Shown here: in pieces, positions 53,492-60,909 of the stretch
How positions within the stretch are numbered: the stretch's first letter is position 1
How the letters are laid out: the number at the start of each line of letters is the position of its first letter
DNA from: DATEDA01 sp963820965
GTDB lineage: Bacteria > Pseudomonadota > Gammaproteobacteria > Burkholderiales > SG8-39
Assembly (NCBI GenBank): GCA_963820965.1
Contig: CAWGCC010000017.1
Coordinates: 1 to 64,000 of the forward strand
DNA: 64,000 bases
Direction of reading: 5' to 3'
Translations under genes and position numbers: made by a program
Notes under the pieces: generated by a model
The model's database searches: none
Told to the model about the DNA's origin: nothing
What the model saw: only the letters and a program-made list of their open reading frames with translations

Positions 53492-54472
53492 TCAGCGCGC
53501 CGGCAGCCCTGTGAGCGCGTCCTGCAGCGTCGGGCGGATCGACAGGATGCGCGTGAAGCCGGCGAGATCGAAGACCTTCCACACCGACTCGTTGAGTGAG
53601 CAGAGCACGAGGGTGCCGTCCAGGTTCTTGAGCTTTTTGGCGGCGACGAGGACGGCGCGCAGACCGGCGCTCGAGATGTAGGCCAGCTGCGAGCAGTCGA
53701 GCACGATGCAGCGCTCGGCCGTCGCGATGCGGGAGAGGAGCTCCTGCTCGAGTTGCGATGACGTCGTCGAATCGAGGCGTCCCCGGACGCCGACAACGAG
53801 CGCGGGATCGCGGCGCGTCACTGTGATCTCCATGGTCACCCTCGACGTGAACAGCGTCGCCACGCGCACGACCTCGACGGGAGCGGCGGGCTGCGGCGCG
53901 GGCGCGGCCGCGGCGGGGTCCGCGCGCAGGCGCAGGAGCGAGACGCCTTCGGCGCGGTAGTGCTCGGCGCGCCCGCCCCAGCCGCGCGCGAGCAGGTGCT
54001 CGGCCATGGCGGCGTCCATGGCCACCTCCCCGCCGAGGCTCTTGTCGGCCAGGGCGATCGCGCGTTCCACGCTCTGCCCGTAGGCCGCGGGCGACTTGCC
54101 GCTCGCGTCCACGAGCACGCGCCCCGCGTGCACCGCGGCGCGCAGCTCGATCCCGGGTGCGCCGGCGCGCTCGCGCCAGGCCGGCAGGGACTCCTGGATG
54201 GCGGCGGCGGCGCGCATGGCCCGCTCCGAATCCGGGAAGAGCATCAGATAGCCGTCGCACATGCGGCGCACGACCGCGCCGTCGAAGCTGCGGGCGGCGG
54301 ACTCGGCCAGGTCCAGCGCGGCCGCGGTCCAGGCGTGCGCCTTGCGGTTCCCGACCGACTGATGCAGCAGGGTGGAGTCGCGCACGTCCACGGCCAGCAG
54401 GCCGACGCCGCGTCGCTCATACACGCCCGCCGCGGGCGTGAGGTCCAGCGGAGGGGCCGCGAGCGCGGGCAA
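53492..54472 (-). CDS. Class III cyclase-homology domain + STAS regulatory protein
   Basis: The 326-residue protein has an N-terminal nucleotide-cyclase-homology domain (LLAVDVRDSTLLHQSVGNRK, RMCDGYLMLFPDSERAM, LRAAVHAGRV) and a C-terminal STAS domain (VVGVRGRLDSTTSSQLEQEL, CIVLDCSQLAYISSAGLRAV with the usual Ser-Ser phosphorylation site). It looks like an anti-sigma antagonist with a sensor domain. A TTG start is used here, but the Pro/Ala-rich codons continue upstream; 54656-54540 in another frame encodes a signal-peptide-like start (LLFPLLLAALPAWAG), so the gene may be longer and frameshifted in a GC-rich linker. An RsbW-like partner is encoded downstream. Confidence 0.7.
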   Translation of the reverse strand: MPALAAPPLDLTPAAGVYERRGVGLLAVDVRDSTLLHQSVGNRKAHAWTAAALDLAESAARSFDGAVVRRMCDGYLMLFPDSERAMRAAAAIQESLPAWRERAGAPGIELRAAVHAGRVLVDASGKSPAAYGQSVERAIALADKSLGGEVAMDAAMAEHLLARGWGGRAEHYRAEGVSLLRLRADPAAAAPAPQPAAPVEVVRVATLFTSRVTMEITVTRRDPALVVGVRGRLDSTTSSQLEQELLSRIATAERCIVLDCSQLAYISSAGLRAVLVAAKKLKNLDGTLVLCSLNESVWKVFDLAGFTRILSIRPTLQDALTGLPAR

Positions 54473-54753
54473 GGGGGCGGCGGTCGGCGCCGCGGGCGCG
54501 AGGGCGGGGGCCGAGCGCGGAGGCGGACATCGCGGGCGTGGCCAGCGCCGTCCCGCCGAACGTCGGGCGCGGCGCCGGCCGGGCGCGGCCGAGAGGTCCG
54601 GCCCAGGCCGGCAGGGCGGCGAGCAGCAGGGGGAAAAGCAGCTCCCATTCCAACAAGATAGCCGCCCGAGGCGGGGCGCTTCAGGGGCAGAAGGCCCATC
54701 CCCTCGATGGCAGAAGACCTATCCTATATGGAATAGATACAATCGACCACGGC

Positions 54754-56238
54754 ATGGACATCTCCCGGCGTTCCTTCATCCGTTGGGTGCTCGGCGCCGG
54801 CGCCGCCACGGCCTGCCCCTTCCCTCTGAGGGCAGAAGACAAGAAGCCCGCGCCCTCCCGCCTGGGCTCGGAGTCCTTCACCGTCTGCCATTCCGTGCGC
54901 GACGGCGACTCCCTGCCCGTGCCCCCGCCCGACCGAAAGGTCGGCGTGCTCATCGTGGGCGGCGGCCCCGGCGGCCTGGCCGCGGCCGACGAGCTCAAGG
55001 GCGCGGACTGGCTGCTGCTCGAGAAGGAGCCGCACGTGGGCGGCAACTGCCGCCCCGAGGAGTGGGAGGGGCTCAAGTACTCGACCGCCGCGGCCTGGGA
55101 TTCCATCGCCGACCCGGACTTCGCCCGGCTCGCCAAGCGCTGGAACTTCGACTGGAAGAAGATCGAGGGCGAGGACACCGTCATCTACGACGGCGTCGCG
55201 GTGCGCAACTTCTGGACCGGCCGCGCCGACAACCCCGCGCTCGACAAGCTCCCGTTCTCCAAGTCCGTCCGCGACGGCTTCCGGCAGTTCGCCAAGGACA
55301 TCGAGCGCATCGACCTGGCGGCCAATCTCGAGAGCCTCGACAACCAGACATTCGCCTCGGCGCTGGAGGGCTATCCGACCCAGCTCAAGGCCTTCTTCGA
55401 TGCCTTCGGTCCCTCCAACTACGGCAGCGTCACCGAGGACACGTCGGCCTACGTGGGCCTGGGCGTCGCGCGGGACTGGTTCCAGACCGAGCGCTACACC
55501 TGGGAGGGGGGCATCGGCCCCGCCACGCAGAAGGTGCTCGACTCCATCGGCAAGACCGACCGCATCCTCACCGGCTGCACCGTCTACAAGGTCCGTCGCA
55601 AGGGCAAGACCGTCCACGTCTCCTTCTTCCAGGACGGCAAGCCGCGCACCGTGGAAGCCAAGGCCGTGGTCATGGCCTCGCCCAAGTTCATCACGCGGCA
55701 CCTCGTCGAGGACCTGCCCGAGGACCAGCACGAGGCCATGGGACGCATGCGCTACGCGCCTTTCATGGTCTACAACCTCTGCTTCGACCGCGCGGTCTAC
55801 GACGCCGGCTATGACACCTACCCCATCGGCGCCAAGAACTTCGCCGACATCATCCCCGCCGACTGGGTGACCTACGCGGGCAAGGGCGACCCGGCGCGCA
55901 AGCAGGTGCTCACGGTCTACGCTCCGCGGCCGGAATCCGAGCGCCCGAACATCCTCGACGACGCCAAGTGCATCGCCATGGCCCAGGCCGCGGCAGAGGA
56001 GGTCACGGGCCTTATCCCCGGCTCATTGGAGCACCTGCGCGAGGTGCGCATCGCCCGCCGCGGGCACCCCATGCCCATGTCCATCACGGGCAACGTCACC
56101 AAGCTCCAGCCTCTGGCCCGCCGCGACCTCTCGCCCGTCTACTTCGGCCACAGCGACGCCCAGGGCGAGATCTCCGACTTCTTCTACGCCGCCCTCGCCG
56201 GCATCGCCGCCGCCCAAAAGGCCGCCAAGCACCTGTAG
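54754..56238 (+). CDS. FAD-dependent oxidoreductase with Tat signal
   Basis: The 494-residue protein starts with a twin-arginine signal (SRRSFIRWVLGAGAATACPF) and a flavin Rossmann motif (VLIVGGGPGGLAAADELKGA) followed by EKEPHVGGNC. The rest is amine-oxidase/protoporphyrinogen-oxidase-like (FFDAFGPSNYGSVTEDTSAY, and a C-terminal ALAGIAAAQKAAKHL). The protein is exported folded, with FAD, to the periplasm. It is divergent from the STAS gene; a -10-like TACAAT lies at 54738-54743. Substrate unknown. Its codon choice (heavily GCC, CTC, AAG, GAC) differs a little from the core genes, consistent with an acquired segment. Confidence 0.82.
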   Translation: MDISRRSFIRWVLGAGAATACPFPLRAEDKKPAPSRLGSESFTVCHSVRDGDSLPVPPPDRKVGVLIVGGGPGGLAAADELKGADWLLLEKEPHVGGNCRPEEWEGLKYSTAAAWDSIADPDFARLAKRWNFDWKKIEGEDTVIYDGVAVRNFWTGRADNPALDKLPFSKSVRDGFRQFAKDIERIDLAANLESLDNQTFASALEGYPTQLKAFFDAFGPSNYGSVTEDTSAYVGLGVARDWFQTERYTWEGGIGPATQKVLDSIGKTDRILTGCTVYKVRRKGKTVHVSFFQDGKPRTVEAKAVVMASPKFITRHLVEDLPEDQHEAMGRMRYAPFMVYNLCFDRAVYDAGYDTYPIGAKNFADIIPADWVTYAGKGDPARKQVLTVYAPRPESERPNILDDAKCIAMAQAAAEEVTGLIPGSLEHLREVRIARRGHPMPMSITGNVTKLQPLARRDLSPVYFGHSDAQGEISDFFYAALAGIAAAQKAAKHL

Positions 56239-56266
56239 GCTAGGTGCCTGTCCCCTTTCCTACGCG

Positions 56267-56389
56267 CTAGCCGCGCTGAGCGGGCGTGAGGCCCCGGGCC
56301 GCCGCCAGGGCGCTGAGCATGACGGAGTCGGGGGGCACCCGGGTCACCGCGACGTCGGCCTCGACGCAGAAAATCGAGCAAGCAGACGT
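56267..56389 (-). pseudogene. Truncated C-terminal gene fragment at the edge of the cassette array
   Basis: A leftward frame reads IFCVEADVAVTRVPPDSVML then SALAAARGLTPAQRG and stops at 56267. It has no start and its 5' side is an attC-like site, so it is either the tail of a gene split by cassette insertion or a partial cassette. No family recognised. Confidence 0.35.
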
Positions 56390-56483
56390 TGAACGTCCCG
56401 CGTAACCGGCCACCGAGGAGCGAAGCGACGAGGGCACCCTCAAGCGCAGCTTGCCGGTGGTCCGGATGACGCGGAGGTTAGCC
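56388..56483 (-). other. attC-like recombination site (cassette 3 end)
   Basis: A 96-base imperfect palindrome. In cassette orientation it begins GGCTAAC (complement of 56477-56483), which holds the stop codon of the preceding gene, and ends GTTCAAC (complement of 56388-56394). Inner arms CGCGTAACCGGCCACCG and CGGTGGTCCGGATGACGCG pair with one extra base, the asymmetry typical of integron attC sites. Same length as the site at 58041-58136. Confidence 0.68.
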
Positions 56484-57056
56484 ACCATCCAAGTTGAGCG
56501 CAATGTAAGGACAGAACCCCTCCCAGGGGCTGTAGGACAGAAGCAAGAAAGCCCGATCGATGAGCGTAGTGGGAGGGAAAACGGCTCCTCGGACGAATTG
56601 GATAAGCCCATAGTCAAGCACACGAGGCTCGTCGCAGTAGATGATGAGCACGTACTCGTCGTATGGCCCGCCTTTCACGTCAACTGGGTTGTCCTTCTTC
56701 TTGATGCGTTCAACCAAAAGGCCAAAGAGATGGCCTTCGGCAAACGGCTCCCATGGGATGTGTGCGCCTGATTTTGCTGCGGCAATCGAGTCTCCGTCCA
56801 CGAGCTCGGTTACTTCGATGCCGACGCGACTTCCTCCGGGGGCTTGAGCTTCGCAGTCCGGCGGATCATTTCCTCGGCCCCGAGCTTGGTAAGAATGGAA
56901 GAAAGCGTCACCAGAGTGCGTCAGGGATTCATGGAAGGTTTGGACCACACCAAGCTCTTCGACGTCTCGGTCCGTCTGCCAACTGTAGTAGCCGGCGTGC
57001 GGCCGAGCGTTGGCCTTGACCGCGTCGATGAACTCATTCCACTCTTCCGGCTCCAT
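56478..57056 (-). CDS. Hypothetical protein, integron-type cassette gene
   Basis: The ~192-residue protein begins MEPEEWNEFIDAVKANARPH and ends YIALNLDGG; the stop codon lies within the attC-like site that follows. No signal peptide or membrane helix is seen. Mid-protein VGIEVTELVDGDSIAAAKSG and EGHLFGLLVERIKKKDNPVD recall small nuclease-like or restriction-like folds (IEVTEL resembles the acid strand of some endonuclease-like cassettes), but I do not name a family. The GC content is lower than in the chromosomal genes. The start at ATG 57056 follows directly after the previous attC site. Confidence 0.7.
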   Translation of the reverse strand: MEPEEWNEFIDAVKANARPHAGYYSWQTDRDVEELGVVQTFHESLTHSGDAFFHSYQARGRGNDPPDCEAQAPGGSRVGIEVTELVDGDSIAAAKSGAHIPWEPFAEGHLFGLLVERIKKKDNPVDVKGGPYDEYVLIIYCDEPRVLDYGLIQFVRGAVFPPTTLIDRAFLLLSYSPWEGFCPYIALNLDGG

Positions 57057-57071
57057 GGTGACCAATGGTGA

Positions 57072-57182
57072 CTAAAGCTCGCGTTGAGCCAAGCGAAGCG
57101 AGGAGGGAACCGCAAGCGGTACGCTTACGGCCGTCCGCTCGAATGATGGGATGGACTCCCCCCGGCCTTTTCGGGGTTAGCC
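57072..57182 (-). other. attC-like recombination site (cassette 2 end)
   Basis: In cassette orientation it begins GGCTAAC (complement of 57176-57182), again carrying the preceding stop codon, and ends CTCAACGCGAGCTTTAGTC, which is like the 3' half of common attC sites (..AACTCAAGCGTTAGGC). Pairing is weaker than in the other two sites. Confidence 0.55.
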
Positions 57183-58037
57183 TTCATGCTGCCCGCTGAA
57201 GGTGAAGCGCGAAGAGGGTTCAAGCTGAAGTAGCGCGCGCAGATACTGTTCATCTTCCGGCCGCCGAGAGAGCACATAAGCATCGGTTTCCCAATCACCT
57301 AGTATCGCAAAGTGCACTTTATCAGGGTCCAACGCTGCGAACGCGTTTGCAAGCTCCTCGTGGTCCTGCTGAATGTCGGTCACGATCCACGCACCTTGAA
57401 GCGTTACATCCGGATCGCCTGAAACGAACTTGTCTTCAACGCTGAGAAACAGAATTTCGGGGTCGTGCTCTGGTTCTGGTGCCACGTTGGTGTCGTTCGT
57501 AATCTGTTGCGCATGCTGGATGAAGTCACTCATTCGCCTCTTCACGTCGAGCAGCACGGTGCGACCACCATGGGGCCCGATGCGCCAGTCAACGCGGTGA
57601 TTTCCAGCGCCCAGTCCAGCAACCTCAAACTCGGCGGGGATCTCGGCGCTCAGCTTTGACCCTGGAATCATTTCGACAAGCGTGACCTGATGCCGGTCGG
57701 GGTCGGCAAGGCGGGCGAGGTACTCTGTCCGCTTGTCGCCGAAAAGACGATGCTTGACGCAGCACAAAGCGGATACCAAGCATCCAACCGGAACCCACAA
57801 GTGCGTGCCCCACACAAAATCGCCGCCGACCTGATAAGGGAAGCCAAACTCGTAGCGCCACAAGCCGGTCATGTTGTCGAGGAAGCATTCGACGCCTTGC
57901 AAATTGGCTGGAGCGAGACCCAGAAGCTCGTTGGCGACGTCGAGCGCAACGCCACGCGACACAGCTTCCTCCACAAAACGGTGTGTCAGCGTGGCCTTAG
58001 CCCCGATGACCTGGGGGAACAGCTGGTCTATCAACAT
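57177..58037 (-). CDS. Hypothetical protein, integron-type cassette gene
   Basis: The ~286-residue protein starts MLIDQLFPQVIGAKATLTHR three bases after the R' core of the upstream attC site, and its stop codon sits in the core of the next attC. It has DWRIGPHGGRTVLLDVKRRM followed by SDFIQHAQQI, the D...(Q/E)xK-like string of many nucleases (LDVKRR), suggesting a restriction-endonuclease-like fold, but this is tentative. A Cys-rich patch (CLVSALCCVKHR) may bind metal. The frame is open into the attC site, but ATG 58037 is the sensible start. Confidence 0.72.
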   Translation of the reverse strand: MLIDQLFPQVIGAKATLTHRFVEEAVSRGVALDVANELLGLAPANLQGVECFLDNMTGLWRYEFGFPYQVGGDFVWGTHLWVPVGCLVSALCCVKHRLFGDKRTEYLARLADPDRHQVTLVEMIPGSKLSAEIPAEFEVAGLGAGNHRVDWRIGPHGGRTVLLDVKRRMSDFIQHAQQITNDTNVAPEPEHDPEILFLSVEDKFVSGDPDVTLQGAWIVTDIQQDHEELANAFAALDPDKVHFAILGDWETDAYVLSRRPEDEQYLRALLQLEPSSRFTFSGQHEG

Positions 58038-58040
58038 GAA

Positions 58041-58136
58041 GGCTAAACGCCGCGCGTAACCGGCGGCCGACGCGCGTAGGCGGAGGATACCCAACAGCGA
58101 AGCTGTTGGGCCGTCCGGTTGACGCGCAGGTTAGGC
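58041..58136 (-). other. attC recombination site (cassette 1 end)
   Basis: A clear 96-base attC. In cassette orientation it begins GCCTAAC (complement of 58130-58136) and ends GTTTAGCC (complement of 58041-58048). Arms GCGCGTAACCGGC and GCCGGTTGACGCGC pair with one extrahelical base (G on the plus strand). An inner hairpin CCCAACAGC-GAA-GCTGTTGGG lies at 58090-58110. The preceding gene's TAA lies inside GCCTAAC. Confidence 0.82.
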
Positions 58137-58763
58137 ATCGGCCTTGTATGGAGGAGGAAGATGAGGAGCAAGTTCTGGCTTTAACCTCCCGCACTCTTCG
58201 AAGAACTTCACCATGTCGGCAACTGATTCCCTCGCGACCTCGGGAATCCTGTCCCCTCCGCGGTCCGCTCCGGGCACGTAGCCAGAAACCTCAACCACCC
58301 TAGGGTGCACTAGGCGATTCCGGCGTTTTGCGATTCTCTCCAGGGTGACGACTACCGGATCAGTGTCCGTGAGCTTCAGGTTGTCGCACAGCGCAAAGAG
58401 CTTCTTGAGTTTGGCTACAGGCCCAAGACGCTTACTTTCAAACTCCGACTCGAATACAGTTTGCCCAAGTCGCAGGACTCCATAGAAGTTTAGGAATGCC
58501 TCGACGGACATTGCCGTGAATACCTTGACTGAATCCGAAAGTAGGTCACGCCTTCGGGTCAAGTTCCAATGGGCCGTTGTAGTCTCTTGCCGCTTGACCG
58601 TTTCGGTGAGTGGCTTGGGCCACTGCTTATTCACCTCTACGACTACTGCTTCGAGTTCGCCGAGCAATACATGAGCGTTTTCGAAGTACCGCCTGTCATC
58701 GAGCAACCAGCCGCCGATGAAGTCGGGAGGCCGAACCGAGAGTGTCTTGGGCGGTGGAGCCAC
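58131..58763 (-). CDS. HEPN-like protein, integron-type cassette gene
   Basis: The 210-residue protein is all helical and has the HEPN ribonuclease signature R-x4-H in AKRRNRLVHPRVVEV (about residue 149), with a preceding helix VFTAMSVEAFLNFYGVLRLG of the type seen in HEPN/abortive-infection proteins. HEPN proteins cut RNA and serve in toxin-antitoxin, CRISPR and abortive systems. No antitoxin gene is adjacent. A GTG start at 58763 follows a GTTAGGC recombination core by ~17 bases, and the stop lies in the next attC core. It is the first complete cassette of the array. Confidence 0.75.
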   Translation of the reverse strand: MAPPPKTLSVRPPDFIGGWLLDDRRYFENAHVLLGELEAVVVEVNKQWPKPLTETVKRQETTTAHWNLTRRRDLLSDSVKVFTAMSVEAFLNFYGVLRLGQTVFESEFESKRLGPVAKLKKLFALCDNLKLTDTDPVVVTLERIAKRRNRLVHPRVVEVSGYVPGADRGGDRIPEVARESVADMVKFFEECGRLKPELAPHLPPPYKADA

Positions 58764-58779
58764 GGGGCGTTTTCCCGAT

Positions 58780-58802
58780 GCCTAACGTGTTTTATCAGAA
58801 CA
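58780..58802 (-). other. Integron recombination core GTTAGGC (attI-like or attC end)
   Basis: On the minus strand TAAAACACGTTAGGC precedes the first cassette. GTTAGGC (complement of 58780-58786) is a perfect core site and the bases before it resemble the class 1 attI (TAAAACAAAGTTAGGC). No palindromic partner was found within ~100 bases, which favours attI over attC, but no integron integrase gene is visible upstream. Confidence 0.55.
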
Positions 58803-59651
58803 CATCTTCAATTTAACCGGATTTGGGTTTCGAGTTAACTGGAGACTGCGGACTCCGCGTAAGCCAGTTTCTCGCCGGGATTGACAGCCGGATACTGTAC
58901 TGAGGCCGCTCGACGATCCGGTGCCTCCGCGTCAACACCGGCAATCGCGCCAGCAACGAACGTCCGCTTCGGAGCAACTTGGGAAACGGGGCAATGCGGC
59001 TTGTTATGGCCGGGCAGCGAAGTACGCCAAGGTTAGCTTTTCCAAAGCACGATGCGCAGCATTGGGTCCGCAAGCCGACGTTGGGTGACGGGTCGGTAGC
59101 TGCCTTTCAGTTTTCCGCTACCTTTAATCGCTAGTTCGGCGCGTGTGGGCAGTCGGGCAGTCGCTGCGGGGGCCGCAGCCGTCTCCACGCAACTTCTGCG
59201 CTGCCGATCTACCCGCTGCGCCATCGCGGCAGGCGACTCCCATGGCGAGAGGTCGTTGACGCTCCATTTTTCGACGGCGATCTCAGCACCCACTACCTGA
59301 GCCTTCAGGGCGCGCGCTACTTCGTGGCGAAGCTGGTTGCGCCGCCGGATGCGTTCTGCAAGCCGCTAATGCCAGAGCTCTATGAGCCAGTCTTGATAGC
59401 CTCGGGAACGGTGTACTGCTAATGCGAGGATTCGAACCTGAAGGCGAAGCGGCTACGGTTCAGGAGTGCCGGTGTGAGCTCGCCCGATGATGAGGGCCGG
59501 TGGACGAAGCCTCCGCAAAGTAAAGCTTCGAGCCGGTAGGATCTAACCTGACTGCGCGGTCGTACTTTAGAGGGGTAGCCGCGCCATTTGAGTGTCCATG
59601 AAAACGAGTTCTCCCGTATAAATCGCTAAAAAACAATAAGTTGAATCTTAG
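58803..59651. other. Region with no firm gene between the cassettes and xthA
   Basis: About 850 bases. It holds one possible leftward cassette-like frame (59033-59293), a GGTTAGC core-like string at 59030-59036 and a CATAACAAG string (minus strand, about 59000-59008) of the kind found in attC sites. The last 150 bases (AT-richer, around 59590-59650) probably contain the xthA promoter. I found no integron integrase in either strand. Confidence 0.4.
59033..59293 (-). CDS. Small cassette-like hypothetical frame
   Basis: An 86-codon leftward frame (GTG start) whose stop codon lies in an attC-core-like string (AGCTAAC), as in the neighbouring cassettes. Protein-like reading continues upstream to about 59369 (AERIRRRNQLRHEVARALKA) without a good start. 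No family recognised; it could be a decayed cassette gene. Low certainty. Confidence 0.3.
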   Translation of the reverse strand: MGAEIAVEKWSVNDLSPWESPAAMAQRVDRQRRSCVETAAAPAATARLPTRAELAIKGSGKLKGSYRPVTQRRLADPMLRIVLWKS

Positions 59652-60419
59652 ATGAAAATCGCGACATGGAACGTCAACTCGCTCAAGGTCCGCCTTCCCC
59701 ACCTGCTCGACTGGCTCGCGGCGAGCTCGCCCGATGTCGTCTGTCTTCAGGAGACCAAGCTCGACGACGCCAACTTCCCCGCCGCGGCGCTCGAGGCTGC
59801 CGGCTACGGAGCGGTCTTCTCGGGTCAGAAGACCTATAACGGCGTCGCGATCCTCGCGCGCGCGCCGCTGGCCGCGATCGATGCCGGCATCCCCGGCTTC
59901 GAGGACGCGCAAAGGCGCGTCCTCAGCGCAACCGCCGGCGATGTTCGCGTCGTCTGCGCGTACGTCCCGAACGGGCAGGCGGTCGGCTCCGAGAAGTACG
60001 AGTACAAGCTGAAGTGGCTGCGCGCTTTCGCCGACTGGCTACGCGGCGAGCTCGCTGCGCATCCGAACCTCGTGGTGCTCGGCGACTACAACATCGCACC
60101 GGAGGACCGCGACGTGCACGACCCGAACCGCTGGGCGGGCCAGGTGCTCTGCAGCGAGCCCGAGCGTGCCGCGTTTCGCGCCCTGCTCGGACTCGGGCTC
60201 AAGGACAGCTTCCGGCTCTTCGAGCAGCCCGAGAAATCGTTCACCTGGTGGGACTACCGGCTGAACGCGTTCAAACGGAACCTGGGGCTGCGCATCGACC
60301 ACATCCTCGTCGCCCCGGCGCTCGTGGCGAAGTGCACGGGTGCGGCGATCGATCTCGCGCCCCGCCGGCTCGAGCGGCCGTCGGATCACGCGCCGGCGGT
60401 CGCGGAGTTTTCGCTCTGA
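59652..60419 (+). CDS. xthA: Exodeoxyribonuclease III
   Basis: The 255-residue protein matches XthA: MKIATWNVNSLKVRLPHLLD, the metal-binding Glu in VVCLQETKLDD, VVLGDYNIAPEDRDVHDP, FTWWDYRLNAFKRNLGLRID with the catalytic Asp, and the catalytic His in RPSDHAPAVAEF. It repairs abasic sites as an AP endonuclease and removes 3' blocks. Length is normal and the start is unambiguous. Confidence 0.96.
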   Translation: MKIATWNVNSLKVRLPHLLDWLAASSPDVVCLQETKLDDANFPAAALEAAGYGAVFSGQKTYNGVAILARAPLAAIDAGIPGFEDAQRRVLSATAGDVRVVCAYVPNGQAVGSEKYEYKLKWLRAFADWLRGELAAHPNLVVLGDYNIAPEDRDVHDPNRWAGQVLCSEPERAAFRALLGLGLKDSFRLFEQPEKSFTWWDYRLNAFKRNLGLRIDHILVAPALVAKCTGAAIDLAPRRLERPSDHAPAVAEFSL

Positions 60420-60507
60420 GTCGGGCGAGCCCCGTCCGAAACGCCGCATCTGGCGACGGATTGCGAGCGTAGAATTCGCGTGACCCTACTCCACACGAGC
60501 TCCCCGC

Positions 60508-60909
60508 GTGGAACTCGCCGACGACATCCGCAAGCGCGGCTTCAAGAAGTGGTATGAGCGCCAGCTCCTCGAGAGCCATGCGTATCTCGTCACCTGCTTC
60601 CTCTGCATGATACTGGTGGCGGCGTTGCTGGAAGAAGTGAGCTTCCGCGGGTCCGGGGCGAAGCCCTTCCTGATGCTGGCACTGATCGCGGGCGGCGGTC
60701 TTGTCGGCCTGTTCTCCTGGCGGCGATATCGGGCGATCATGGTCGCCGCTGAACGCCTCGGCGACCGCTCCGTATGCGAGCAGTGCCACGCGTACGCGAA
60801 GTTCGACATTCTCGAGGCGGGCGGGGGGATGGTCACGATGGAGAGCGAGCCGGACACGTGGCTGCGAGTGCGCTGCCGGAAATGCGGGCACGGCTGGACG
60901 ATGCCCTGA
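60508..60909 (+). CDS. Small membrane protein with C-terminal zinc-ribbon-like motif
   Basis: The 133-residue protein has two hydrophobic segments (YLVTCFLCMILVAALLEE and FLMLALIAGGGLVGLFSW) and a C-terminal domain with CEQCHAYAKF and VRCRKCGHGW, a four-Cys zinc-ribbon pattern. A GTG start at 60508 begins ELADDIRKRGFKKWYERQLL. The family is a betaproteobacterial hypothetical; function unknown. It overlaps the next gene's proposed start by 28 bases. Confidence 0.75.
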   Translation: MELADDIRKRGFKKWYERQLLESHAYLVTCFLCMILVAALLEEVSFRGSGAKPFLMLALIAGGGLVGLFSWRRYRAIMVAAERLGDRSVCEQCHAYAKFDILEAGGGMVTMESEPDTWLRVRCRKCGHGWTMP

